This document shows positions 21,382-32,129 of a stretch of DNA of 64,000 nt, piece after piece (the first letter of the stretch is position 1; every line of letters starts with the position of its first letter). The notes under the pieces are model-generated. The model saw only the letters and a list, made by a program, of their open reading frames with translations. It did not search any database and had not been told where the DNA came from. Made by a program: the position numbers and the translations under genes. This DNA is from Mauremys mutica. Lineage: Eukaryota > Chordata > Testudines > Geoemydidae. Location of the stretch: positions 57,136,697-57,200,696 of the forward strand of contig NC_059072.1 of assembly GCF_020497125.1 (NCBI RefSeq), written 5' to 3'.

Positions 21382-21432
21382 TCACAGTTCCTGAAGGCAC
21401 TGTGGATCCACTGAGCAACAAACATGACCATT
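21382..21432 (-). CDS. NELL2: NELL2 terminal exon, coding part
   Basis: The last 16 codons and the stop lie here on the minus strand. After a strong pyrimidine tract and CCTCACAG, the exon reads NGHVCCSVDPQCLQEL and then TGA at 21384-21382. CCSVDPQCLQEL is the characteristic NELL2 C-terminus; NELL1 ends differently. The exon starts in phase 0, matching the phase 0 end of the 24291-24515 exon. It is too short to show up as an open reading frame by itself, so it was found from the expected C-terminal peptide. Confidence 0.95.
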   Translation of the reverse strand, partial: NGHVCCSVDPQCLQEL

Positions 21433-22640
21433 CTGTGAGGGGGGGAGGAAGGGGAAAAGAAGAGAGATTTAAATGGTTAGTATTTTGTAAAGTCAAATTA
21501 ACAATTAGAATGACCATCTGCAAATACCTGCCCAGTAGAAGAATATTTCTAAATAAATGTGTAAACTGTTTATTTTTTTCTCTCTTTCTATCTTCACTTC
21601 AGTCCCATACTCTATGTAAAAGGAATCTAATGATTTCACTCACTAATCAGTGTGTGATCCATATCGTAAAACTAAGACATAGAATTGAAATCATTTGGCA
21701 ATATGCTATTTATTTCACATGGATCAGGATTTGGCCCAGTGTGCGCAATAAAGATGGCAAAGAGGACAAGGCATTCGAAGTTTTATTTAGATTTGACACA
21801 GGGAACCACGAGTTTTATTTAGCATTGAATATCTCAAGTTAATACTTTCAGGCTGTAACACTGTCAAAGGTTAATCTTTGAAGTTTCCCCTCCAGATCTT
21901 AGTATAGACATATTTCTATGAACATTAGGAATGAATGGAACAGGTTGCCTAAAAAAGTGATTAAAGTATTGAAGAAAAGATATATGTTACATTTCCACCT
22001 CTTCTCCTCAGTATGACTCTTAATGCAGATAGTGCATATAATTTTTAAATTACTATAAATACATTTAGTCAATTGAAATGTGGGGCTGATTAAAGATCAG
22101 GGATGTAAGAATCATTAATTCATTTTCTTGACTGTATGTGGCAGGAGACTAGACAACCATGCCAGCAATCCTAGAGTTCACCTTCTTTACTTGTGATTTG
22201 AAATGGTTTTGTGGCTAAGTCAGCTTTAGCTGATGCCTGGCTTTCTGAATTCTTAAAGGATTTTGTGTAAACCTATTTTGCAGTAGCTTGGTTAGAGAAG
22301 CTTATCCTAAAGCTTTGACCTGGCATGTGATGTACTGCTAGAAAACAGTGAAACGAAGCAGTACAAATGAGACACCCAGTAGTACGGTATTTATATTTTT
22401 GCTACAGAATCAAAACTATACAAGCTGTGCTATGGTACTCGCCTTGCTTGCTTGGATTAGACTGCTTGGATGGAAAACAAAGCTAAAATACTTACAGTAC
22501 ATGTCAAAAAAGAACATAGTGTTGGAAAGAAACAAAATAGGTTTTGTTCTTTGAGGAACAAATGGTACATGTTAATTATTAAGAGTCTGTGGCTCTAATT
22601 ATACTGTTATGCCTTGTGATATTTGAAAATTTCATAACAT

Positions 22641-22916
22641 AGAATTACAGAATCATAGAACATTAGGGTTGGAAGAGACCTCAGGAGGTCATCTAGTCCA
22701 ATCCCCTGCTCAAAGCAGGACCAACACCAACTAAATCATCCCAGCCAGAGCTTTGTCAAGCCGGGCCTTAAAAACTTCTAAGGATGGAGATTCCACCACC
22801 TCCCTAGGTAACCCATTCCAGTGCTTCACCACCATCCTAGTGAAATAGTTTTTCCTAATATCCAACCTAGACCTCCTCCACTGCAATTTGAGACAAGTGC
22901 TCCTTGTCCTGTCATG
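22641..22916 (-). mobile_element. CR1 LINE 3' fragment
   Basis: Reading on the minus strand the fragment ends with AACCCTAATGTTCTATGATT-type sequence. Other CR1 hallmarks are GGTCCTGCTTTGAGCAGGGG, GACCTCCTGAGGTCTCTTCC and, further upstream, GGGTTACCTAGGGAGGTGG. It is 5' truncated and lies in the NELL2 transcription direction. Confidence 0.92.
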
Positions 22917-23564
22917 GAAAACGTAAGGATAAATGGTGAATCTAGTTTAAACAGGCACAATGACTATTTGGCATTTCTGTTTCTGAGTATCCTAAAAGGA
23001 AAGGATTACACCAATGTCCATGCGGTAGTTGGAATAATGTGGAGTATACTAGCTGAACTGGTTTCCTCTGTAGATCTTAGAATGGATTCAGACATGAGGC
23101 ATTGTGAGTCCATGGAGCTTGGCATAGTATCTATATTACTCATATAGGGTCAAATCATGATCCGAGTTTACAAGGCAACAATTGGTACCAGTATTCCATA
23201 GCTCTGTATAAACTGGTTGTAAAATAGAGAGACCAGTCTTGGACCACAAGAGGGTAGAATAGATGGGACATGTTCCACAACTGACAACCAATGGAATTTA
23301 TACAAATAAGCTCCTTCTACATTCCCAGGCATCTCAACAACATGGGATTCTGATCCTGTTTCTTCTTCCAAGTGGAGCCTTAGGTGGTACTCTGGCCCTA
23401 TGGGATGGACATGGGATGATATCTGAAATTATTTGGGAGGGTTACAGATCTCCATCCCAATGGATCCTGCTTGCTCTCTCTCTCTCTTCCTCCTGGCTGG
23501 TCACCTCTGTTGTGGAACTGCTACTGGTCAGTCTTCAGTTAAACACAATAGAAAATACAGTTTC

Positions 23565-23567
<3 letters not shown>

Positions 23568-23597
<30 letters not shown>
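23568..23597. repeat. (GT)n microsatellite
   Basis: About 15 uninterrupted GT units lie within the last NELL2 intron. Confidence 0.9.
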
Positions 23598-23599
<2 letters not shown>

Positions 23600-24290
23600 A
23601 AATGGAAACACTTTATTCTAACATCCCTTTTTTTATTTGTTTTAGAAGAGGCAGCAGAATTCACAGAAGCTTTTCACCATTAACCTTTCTTCTTAAGATA
23701 ATGTGTGCCTTACCCCTGAGGAATATTAAAGGCCCAAATTATGTGTATTCTGCTGTCATTTTTAAACCAAGGAAGAGCAGAATTTCCATTTTTGCCATTA
23801 CAAAACTTAAAATATTTGATCATCACAATCCTAACAGAGACAATAGCATTTCTGGTAATTTGATGCTCACTCTACAAAATATATTTCCTGTATGAGATCA
23901 GATCTTACAGACCTTTGGAAATTATTTGACACGATAAGTATCTGCAAAATAGCAATGGGCTGGCAGGAGTAAGATCTGTCATCACAGTCAAAGCAATATG
24001 TTTCTGTGGAAAGGATACGCTGGTTCACTTGCTCAAGGTGAGATACAACATGGGCTATGATGCTGTGAGATTTCCATCCTGCTAGCACATTTAAACCATC
24101 ATCTAGTTCTTGAAAGCTCTGCACCACTGACAGGAGAGTCTGCAGCTAAAGTTGAACATTTCATATTGCGACCTTTGAACAGCAAATGTAGAAACTGACT
24201 TCCCACTGACCAGGCTACATGTATTAATATTTATAAACTACAGAACCACCTGGTAAGGAGGCCTCTTGGCTTGATTTTTATGCTCTTTAC

Positions 24291-24515
24291 CTTGCATTGG
24301 CAGAGGGTGCACTCTGTGCCGTGTTTAATCCATGAAGATCCAGTGAAGCGAATTACATTAGTTTCATCCAGACACGTCTTAGTGATGTCATTACGAATGG
24401 TGTCTGCCTGGCAGGGGTCAGTGACGCAGCGTGGACAACACTCACTCTTGGGGAGTACACTGAATTCACATTCCACCTCTGGACAAGGCAAAGGCCAACA
24501 GTCAACTTCACCTTG
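24291..24515 (-). CDS. NELL2: NELL2 internal exon, C-terminal von Willebrand factor C domain
   Basis: This 225-nt, 75-codon exon is phase 0 at both ends. The acceptor is a long T-run then AATAG before CAA-GGT-GAA, and the donor is TGC-AAG followed by GTAAAG. The peptide begins QGEVDCWPLPCPEVECEF, then ECCPRCVTDPCQADTI, then CLDETNVIRF, and ends HGTECTLCQCK. It closes one VWC domain (CCPRC) and contains most of the last one. The intron to the upstream exon is 7437 bp and the intron to the terminal exon is 2858 bp. Confidence 0.97.
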
Positions 24516-24773
24516 CTATTAAAAAAAAAAAAAGAACAAAGAGAGATCACGTTAGGTATTCTGTGTTGTTTCTGATGTATTATTACATGTTTCTATGACT
24601 CAATGTGTTGCCTCTTTCTCCTTACTGATTCTCCCGTGTGGCTGTATTTAAAAGACAGTGAAAATAATTCTGATGATCATTTCCTGTTGACAATACCAGA
24701 AATTACATAGAAAGTGTATGTGTTTTAAAAATCAATGTGTCATTTTGGAGGGGTGGTGTTGTTGGTAAATGGA

Positions 24774-25647
24774 AGGGTGGATTGATTTAAATCAAAGCAA
24801 CTTAAATCACTGAATGTAATCAATTGAAATCAGCAATCAGGAAACTTGATTTAAATAAGGATGCATTCCTTATTTACTAGATGATTAATTTTTTACTTGT
24901 GATTTCTGTCTAGCTCTAGCTGGATGGAAATTCAAATTCAATTATAAATGAACCAAAACAGAATTTTTTAAATTTATTAAATAAAACTACCTTAAATGTG
25001 CTAGATACATAAGAAAAAAAATTATCAAAAATTTCATTAAAATATGTATTGCATTTAAAACTAACTGATTTATTTAAAAAAGGAAGTATTATCTGTAGTT
25101 AGTGAATTGAAATACTTGTTTCTGGTCACCATGTCCTTCAAGATTTCAGAACTACTAGATCTCATCCTCTCACACCTACTTTTTATTCACAGAAAGAGGA
25201 AAATGAGTTTTCCTGCTTTTTTAACTCCCAATTGGTTTCTTAACTTTGAAGGAACTGGTCATTAAACTGCACCAGTTGAATAAACTAGAATGAAGAAAAT
25301 ATTCTCTCTGCACCTGCAGAAGAGGCTATGGCTGTCAAAGCTGGTTTACTTCAACAATCTCTAGTTCCAGATAGTTAGCCAGGGACTTTCACCAATTCAG
25401 TGCTTTGACTTTCTTTAAAACTTGGCTGCAAACAAGTACTACTTAATATTATTTCTTGAATTTAATTTAAATGATTTTAATAGGTTATAATAGGTTTGAG
25501 CCTTAACATAGGTTGTCATTATTTCAAACAACTTTAAATAGGTTTATTTTTAATAAACTTGTATTTAATTTAAATTAAAACAATGATTTAAGTTAAAAAA
25601 ATCCAATTTTTATTTTTTTTTAAATGATCAGTTTTTATCCACCCTAG
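24774..25647. mobile_element. AT-rich non-autonomous hAT element, 874 bp
   Basis: The ends read AGGGTGGATTGATTTAAATC on the left and CTAGGGTGGATAAAAAC when read inward from the right. The identical 8-mer TAAATGGA flanks the element (24766-24773 and 25648-25655). The body is very AT-rich with repeated ATTTAAAT-like motifs and no long frame. Confidence 0.85.
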
Positions 25648-26042
25648 TAAATGGACATCTTTCTGCCTCCCCTTTCCCTTTTCATTCAAACATCTTATTT
25701 TGTCCCTGCTGTATTAGGGAGAAAATTCTACTCAGACATGCTGTGGATGTACAAGCTCAATGTGCAGCCGAATTAATGCATTTTGGCTACATAGGAGATC
25801 TGGAATGCCAAGAAGCCATGACAGGGGGTAGAGCATTGAAATATGGACAGAGATGTCTGCTTCCTTGGTAGCAGGACCATATCTGGGAGAACAAATGCAG
25901 AGTCTCCTGTACTCGAGATGCAACCAATGTCATGCCACTGATCTCCACCAATGTAATCCACTGATTACAAAGGAAATAGTCCTGATTTATGGTAGGATAA
26001 TCAGTACAAGTATGTAAGTACAAGGATAATCAGGCCACAAGT

Positions 26043-26252
26043 ATGTAAAGCTGTCCTTGATATCATTGACCATGAGGTACTGTTGATCCACACTGGATCC
26101 TAACAGCATATAGAGGCTTGATCTAGAGTCACCCCCTTCTTTACTTTTGAGGGACCTCACAGGGTAGTGCCAGGTGATTGTTCATTTGCCTTCAGGGTCT
26201 TCTCATGCAAGGCTTTACAGGGTTCTGTTCTATCACCTATCCCATTCAGTGT
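26043..26252 (+). pseudogene. L2-like LINE reverse transcriptase remnant, 5' piece
   Basis: Read in plus frames the sequence gives LDIIDHEVLL and then LQGSVLSPIPFS-like pieces. These match the L2-type reverse transcriptase motifs (FDTVDHxVLL and [13 protein letters not shown]). The remnant stops where a CR1 begins and resumes after it at about 27190. Confidence 0.6.
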
Positions 26253-27188
26253 GACTCAGCAAGAAAATGGCAGATGAAATTCAGTGCTGGTAAGTACAAA
26301 GGAATGCACATTGGAAAACAATCCCAGCTGTACATATCAAATCATGGTGTCTACATTAGCTGTTACAACTCAAGAAAGAGATCTTGGTCTTATCATAGAT
26401 AGTTCTCTGAAAACATGCACTCAATGGGCAGCAGCTGTCAAAAAAGTTAACAGAATGTTAGGAACCATTAGGAAAGGGATAGATAATAAGACAGAAAATA
26501 TCATACTACCACTATATAAATTAATGGTATCCCCACCCCTTGAACACTGGCTGGTAGTCCCTTCTCAAACAAGATATAGTCAAATTCACAAAAGTACAGA
26601 GAAGGGCAACAAAAATGACTAGGGGTAAACAGCTTCTATTTGAAGAGAGACTAAAAAGACTGGGAACGTTCATCTTGGACTAGAGAAGACTGAGGGGGGT
26701 ATGATAGAGGTCTATAAAGTCATGAATGGTGTGGAGAAAGGGATGGGAAGTTTTATTTCTCCTTCACATACCACAGAAACCAGGGGTCACCCAATGAAAT
26801 TTATTGTCAGCAAGTTTAAAACAAACATAAGGAAATACTTCTTCACACAACACACAGTCAAGCTGTGGAGCTCATTGTCAGAGGATGTTGTGAAGGCCAA
26901 AAGCATAATTGGATTAAACAAAAAGAATTAAATAAATTCATGGAGGATAGGTTCACAAATGGCTATTAGCCAAGATGCTCAGGGTCAAAACCCCATACTT
27001 GAGGTGTCCCTAAACCTCTGACTACCAGCAATTCGGACTGGACAACAGGGGATGGATCACTTGATAAATTCCCCTGTTCTGTTCACTCTGTCTGAAGCAT
27101 CTGGCACCAGCCACTGTCGGAAGAGAGGATACTGGGTTACATGGACCTTTGGTGTGACCCAGTATGGCTATTCTTATGTTCTTACATG
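26253..27188 (+). mobile_element. CR1 LINE 3' portion inserted into an L2-like LINE
   Basis: Decayed ORF2 C-terminal text is readable: ARKWQMKFSAGKYKGMHIGK, VTTQERDLGLIIDSSLKT, VKKVNRMLGTIRKGI and NIRKYFFTQHTVKLWSSL. It is followed by a 3'UTR ending TGACCCAGTATGGCTATTCT and TATGTTCTT. It is 5' truncated. L2-like coding sequence flanks it on both sides. Confidence 0.88.
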
Positions 27189-28000
27189 TTAGGGAAGTGC
27201 TCATTTGGGGAGTTAGCAAAGTGCTACAGGCTTTGATGCCTCCACTGTGTAGATGACAGCTTATATATCAATTTCACTGGACCATAGTACAGTTGAGCTG
27301 CTTATCCTGTGTCTATCCAACAGTGGGGCTTGGATGAGCATTAGCTGGATGAGGCATGGCTAAACCAAGATGCTGCAGGTTTGGGGAAAGAACTGAAGAT
27401 ATGGCAGAGATTTTATCATTTTTATCAATTAAGTGTGCTAGCCAAAGTGTGCTAGCCATTTGTTAATTATATTTTATACTCATTTATATTATATTTTATG
27501 CTTATATATTTACAACTGGGTGTTATCTTCAGCTGTTTATGATCCTTTTTCATCTGTGCTTGGATGTGGACCTCATCACAATGAGATGTCCCTTGCCATC
27601 TCAAGACTAGATTACTCCAAAGCACTCTACATTGAGTTTCAACCAATGACCGCTTGGAAACTTCATCTGGTGCAGAATGTGGCTACTTGCTTAGTAAATC
27701 ACACTTCTGACATTGACATAAGCCACAACAGACTACATTATACAAGTGCTTGGTAGTCTACTGGGGTTTCAATTTGTTTCTAATTACAGTGCAAACTGAT
27801 GGTTTTGCCCTATAAAGCCCTAAACTGCTTAGCAACTGGCTACACTAGAAATCTGCTTTTGGTATGATACTGAACAGATACAATCAGCTCAGGCAGTAAA
27901 GCTAACTCTCCCAAGTATAAAATGGAAGAGGCTGACATCACAGAATTTTCAGTGAAAGGTCCTCAACTCTGGAGTTTATTGCCCCTTTGGTCTGACCCAA
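27189..28000 (+). pseudogene. L2-like LINE reverse transcriptase remnant, 3' piece
   Basis: The plus strand yields CVDDSLYINF (the Y-x-D-D motif region, degraded from YADDTQLY), GKELKIWQ, then the frame SRLDYSKALYIEFQPMTAWK followed by LHLVQNVATCLVN. These are the order and motifs expected after the point where the 26043-26252 piece stops. Frames are broken by stops and shifts. Confidence 0.6.
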
Positions 28001-28796
28001 GGACCAGATTAGTTGACTTCCCAAGCCTATTTTTCTAAGCTTCCCCTCAGGGGTTGGGTTGAAACAGGGCAGGAGTAACCCAAAGCAGGGACTTTTATTT
28101 GTTCGGGGTCTGAAGATTCTTCTGGGGATATTATTCTATTTGTAATTTTGCATAAAAGTCATAAGATACCTAGAGTATTAGCTCTCAATGGCATGCCATT
28201 CAATGGGGCCACAGGTGTTTCAGGCTGGAGTGTGGCCAAGGGATCAGTATGCTATCCAACACTGCCAATCAAAGTATGAACTTCACAGAGGCCAGGACTG
28301 CTTGGTTGTCCTACCTGTATCACTAGGTTTTGGTTTTGGAGCAGGATTACATCCCTGATCCAATACCTGTGCAGGTCCCTTGAGCTTGGCTGATCTATTC
28401 AGGACTTATGTGGAGAAACCAGCATTGGGCCCTAAGAAAGTAGTTTGTTTACAAAAATCACATATAATGCATTAAACAGTGGTGTTTTAAGTGGTCCCCA
28501 GAGCACGGAGCTGAGAAAGATCATCTAGGAATTTGCTATAGCTTTCGCTTTACTTTTCCCCTGGAGAAAATATTAGAAAGTTATTGTTTTTATACAATTC
28601 CCATCTGGCTCAAATTTCCCTTATTCTTCAGAATCACATGATGCTGGGAATGAAAGTAATCTTAAGAAACAGTGACTGACCTTGGCATTTCAATTGATTT
28701 TCTTGGATTGAATGAAAGTACAAAGAGTAAACAAAAGAGATATCACCTAAAACATTCATTTGGTAATTGTATGGAAGTTAAAAACTATAGGGTTGG

Positions 28797-29202
28797 TGTA
28801 GCAGGGTGACCCCCTGCTCCTGCCCTGAGGGGTTTAAAAGTGGCCTGGCAGGGCTTGAGAGCGGCGGTTCTCAAGACTGGGCTAATTGAGGAAGTAGGTG
28901 AGGCCACGCCCCAAACTGAGCCACAGCTGGCCCCTATAAAAGGCCAGGGAAGCCAAGGGCAGACAGTCTCTCTCTGCCTTCAGAGAGGGATGGGCCTGGC
29001 TGCTTAGCTTGAGGCTGAATACCTGAGTGGAGCAGGGCTGGGGAAAGGCTGAGGAGCTCTAGCCGGGAAAGCCCCAGGCTGTGGCCTAGCAGTGGGCCAA
29101 CGGGTACTGGGGGCCTGCAGAGGACGCTCCAGGGCTGGAAAGAGCTAATTCCCCAGAGTCATCAGCAGGAGGCGCCGCAGGGGTGAAACCGACCCGTTTA
29201 CA
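28797..29202 (+). mobile_element. Solo LTR with intact 5-bp target duplication
   Basis: The 406-bp element starts TGTAGCAGGGTGACCCCC and ends CGTTTACA, so it has TG..CA ends with a short TGTA/TACA inverted repeat. GTTGG flanks it on both sides (28792-28796 and 29203-29207). It contains a promoter-like CCCCTATAAAAGGCC near 28936. It is GC-rich compared with the intron around it and has no coding sequence. Confidence 0.9.
28934..28948 (+). promoter_or_regulatory. LTR TATA box
   Basis: CCTATAAAAGG lies about 140 bp inside the LTR at 28797-29202 and is a canonical TATA box for that LTR's U3 promoter. It points opposite to NELL2 transcription. Confidence 0.65.
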
Positions 29203-29479
29203 GTTGGGTTTTATTTTTAAGCATTTAATGAATCACATGGGGACCTATTTTATTGCATTTTAGCAAGAGTGGACTTGAAACCTACAAAAGTTTGTTCATT
29301 TGGAATTTGTTCCCTCCTATTATTATTCATGACTGTCAGAGAAAGCCACTGGATGGACCAGGATTTACTTCTGTAGCTGAAACCAAGGTAAAACACCATT
29401 CATTTTCATCTGGGGATTGTTTGTGACAGGGAAGTTACCCCTATATTGAGCCCAATGATTTCAGTTAGACTAAATTTAT

Positions 29480-29945
29480 GTCATCCATCAGGAGACTAAA
29501 CTGTTGTGTGCCAGAGACAGAGAACAAGACAGATCAAGATGGCACAAATGCCTGGAAACCCTGCAATAGCAGGGAATTGATTAGCTACAATATGCTCAAA
29601 TGATCCTTGAAGATAAGCCATCTTCCATGCTGCAGAAGAAGGAGAAAAATCCACCAAATCCTTGCCAATTTGACCTGAGGAAAAACCCTTCCTGACCCCA
29701 AAAGTGGCACTCAATTTCACCCTAAGCATGTGAGCAAGACATATCAGCCAGGCACCTCTGTACTACCTCAGAGCACAGGTCCACCCTATTAGATGACCCA
29801 TCTCCAGCTGTGGCCAACCCCTGATGTTTCAGAAGTAGCCAAAAAAAAGCCCAGATTACATCTGGCCAACAGTTTATTGGGGAAAAATATTCTTCTCTGA
29901 CCCTTAAAGGTGACTGCTTGAAGCCCTGAAGCATGAGATTTAATT
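29480..29945 (-). mobile_element. CR1-L3-like LINE remnants
   Basis: On the minus strand the text GGGGTCAGGAAGGGTTTTTC, CTTCTTCTGCAGCATGGAAG and CAGGTCAAATTGGCAAGGA matches the 3'UTR of an old CR1 subfamily as I remember it. The 62997-63145 tail belongs to a similar subfamily. The piece from 29736 on looks like a second overlapping CR1 remnant. Confidence 0.5.
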
Positions 29946-30052
29946 ACAGTCATTGTCTTAATGCAGAGCTGGAAGTGTTATGAGCAAGTAGAGGGCAATG
30001 TACAGCTTCTTGTTCTCTCTGTGCCCCATGAAGGAAGGGAATGAACAATGGG

Positions 30053-31012
30053 ATTCATAGATTCACAGATTCTAAGATGAGAAGAGACCACTGTGACCGT
30101 TCAGCCTGATCTTCTGCGCACACAGGCTGTAGGACTTCTCCAAGAAGCTGGATTAAAGCTTTTTTAGAAAGATATTTAATCTCTTTTAAAAGATTCCAAG
30201 TGATGGTGAGTTCTCCACCTCCCCTGGTGAGCTGTTCCAATGTTTAATTACCCTCAATGCTAGGAAATTGAGTATTATTTTAAGATTGAATTTGTCTAGC
30301 TTCAACTTCCAGCAACTGAATCTTGTTATGTCTTTGTCAACAAAATTGAAAAGCTCTCTGATACCTTTTCCCTATATAAGTATTGTACAGAGTGATCAAG
30401 CCACCTCTCAACGCTCTCCTCGATAAGTTAAGCTGGGCTTCTTTAGCCTCCTTTGAACTCTCTCCAGTATTTCTACATCCTTCTTGAAGTGTGGACATCA
30501 AAACTGGAATAGTATTCTAGCATCTGTCTTAAAAATGCTGTGTACAAAGGCAAGATCCCTTTCCTGATTCTATTTAATATTTCCCCTTTTATTCATCCAA
30601 AGATAAAAGTAGCCCTTTTTGCCACCTCACTGCACTGAGGCCTCATGTTGGGGTGGTTATCTTTGATGACCCCTAAGTCCTTTTCTGAGTCACTGCTTTC
30701 TGAGACAGAATCTCCCATCCTGTAGCTATAGCCTGCATTTGTTGTGACCAGATGTATTACCTTGTATTAAAATACATTTTGTTGAATTGTGTCCATCTAA
30801 CCCAGGGATTCAAACCTCTCCATAACAGATATATATCTTCCTCATTATTTACTACCCAATCAATCTTTGTGTCATCTGCCAATTTTATATAATTTTCTAA
30901 ATCACTGATAAAAATACTGAATAGCATTGGACCAAGAACATACCCCTGGGCTACATCATTTAGAAATGGCCCCGCCAATTGATGTCTCCCCATTAACAAC
31001 TACATTTTGAGA
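30053..31012 (-). mobile_element. CR1 LINE, 3' portion
   Basis: The minus strand carries the reverse transcriptase remnant DVAQGYVLGPMLFSIFISDL followed by LADDTKIDWVV (A-D-D catalytic motif). Downstream is the C-terminal region and a 3' end TCTTAGAATCTGTGAATC. It is 5' truncated and colinear with NELL2 transcription. Confidence 0.88.
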
Positions 31013-31674
31013 TCTAATTGCACTGCACTATGTCTAAAAGACATAAGAAGTGTTACCCCATAAAACTTGCATGGAACATTCTTTCAAATCAATGCAGTAA
31101 AGTGTGGCTTGGTGAGCAATTCTCAAGAAATAATGTATTCAGGGAATATAATCTTTTTTCAAGTTTGTGAATTTGTCATGAACAGACGGCGTTTTTACCA
31201 ACTTGTCTTCTATTTGAAATTGTTCCACAAATATTTTAACAAACAAATTGCAGGCTAAACAATGGCTTAAGTGACCAATCACATCCTGAAGAGTGAATTC
31301 TGAATATTGAATTTTTAAATGAATATCACAAACAATTTCTGATCAGTGCACAGCCTGCAATTTGTTTGTTTACTGCATTGGTTTGAAAGAATGCCCCATG
31401 CAAGTTTTCAGAGGTAACATTTCTTATGTCTTTAACTAGATGATGGCCACTCTCCACTCAAAAGATTTTTTTTTCATAGTTAAACAAATTTCATTTTGCG
31501 ATTACATGAATCTTGGCCATAAGCCTGAAATTTGCTGTTTGCAACATTTGTGCAAACCAAACTTTGATTACACAAATGTTAGCAAAAAGGAAACAGAAAA
31601 GGATTCATTCAAAATACATTCAAAGTGAAATCCCATTTAGATGTTGTCAAAATGCTTGGAGTTCATTTTTCTTA

Positions 31675-31918
31675 GCACTAGTCTACACTTTAAGCGCTAC
31701 AAGTCCTGAAGCGCATCTGGTGAAGACAGTTTCCCATTGGCATAATAAATCCACCTCCATGAGAGATGGTAGTTAGAGAGATGGGAGAAGCTCACTGACA
31801 TAGTGTTGTCCACACCGGTGCTTAGGTTGGTGTAACTTATGTCACTCCGGTGAGAGGTTTATTGACACCCCATAGCGATGTAAGTTATGCTGAAGTAAGT
31901 GGTAGTGTAGACCTGGCC
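31675..31918. mobile_element. Harbinger-like MITE beside a NELL2 splice donor
   Basis: The 244-bp element has ends GCACTAGTCTACACTTTAAG and, read inward from the right, GGCCAGGTCTACACTACC. TTA flanks it on both sides (31672-31674 and 31919-31921), the 3-bp TWA target duplication of PIF/Harbinger elements. The NELL2 donor GT is at 31951-31952. Confidence 0.8.
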
Positions 31919-31952
31919 TTACTATAGACTCTGCTGTCGTAGGAAGACTCAC

Positions 31953-32129
31953 CAAGCATCGACACTGCTGACAGTTCTGCACCCAAGTATCTCCACTGTT
32001 GTATGAGAGCTCCCCACTTTGATGTAGACATTGACTGCTGAGCCTTGAGTCACATTCAGGGCAACAAAACAGGTCAACAGTAGGGTTCTCACAGTCACAG
32101 ACCATCCGCCGACACATCACATATCCACT
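31953..32129 (-). CDS. NELL2: NELL2 internal exon, von Willebrand factor C domain
   Basis: This 177-nt, 59-codon exon is phase 0 at both ends. The acceptor is GGAACAACAG before AGT-GGA-TAT, and the donor is TGC-TTG followed by GTGAGT. The peptide runs from SGYVMCRRMVCDCENPTVDL through FCCPECDSRLSSQCLHQ to DTWVQNCQQCRCL. It completes one VWC domain (CCPEC ending) and opens the next. Its start joins CSCQ of the preceding exon to give CSCQSGYVMC, as in NELL2. A Harbinger-like MITE with its target duplication ends at 31921, so only 31 bp of intron separate it from this exon's 3' end. Confidence 0.97.

Larger units (their letters stand above)
21433..24290 (-). other. NELL2 last intron
   Basis: The 2858-bp intron lies between the last two coding exons. 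It contains a CR1 fragment (22641-22916) and a GT microsatellite (23568-23597). The 210-codon plus frame at 23263-23895 crosses the microsatellite and has no domain. No additional exon is seen. Confidence 0.85.
24516..31952 (-). other. NELL2 intron rich in nested mobile elements
   Basis: The 7437-bp intron contains an 874-bp hAT element, an L2-like LINE split by a CR1, a solo LTR, further CR1 sequences and a Harbinger-like MITE near its 5' splice site. Most of its length is mobile-element sequence. No extra exon is seen. Confidence 0.85.

Noticed and set aside
23263..23895. 210-codon plus-strand frame in the last NELL2 intron
   Set aside because: It crosses a GT microsatellite, lies antisense in an intron and has no recognisable domain.
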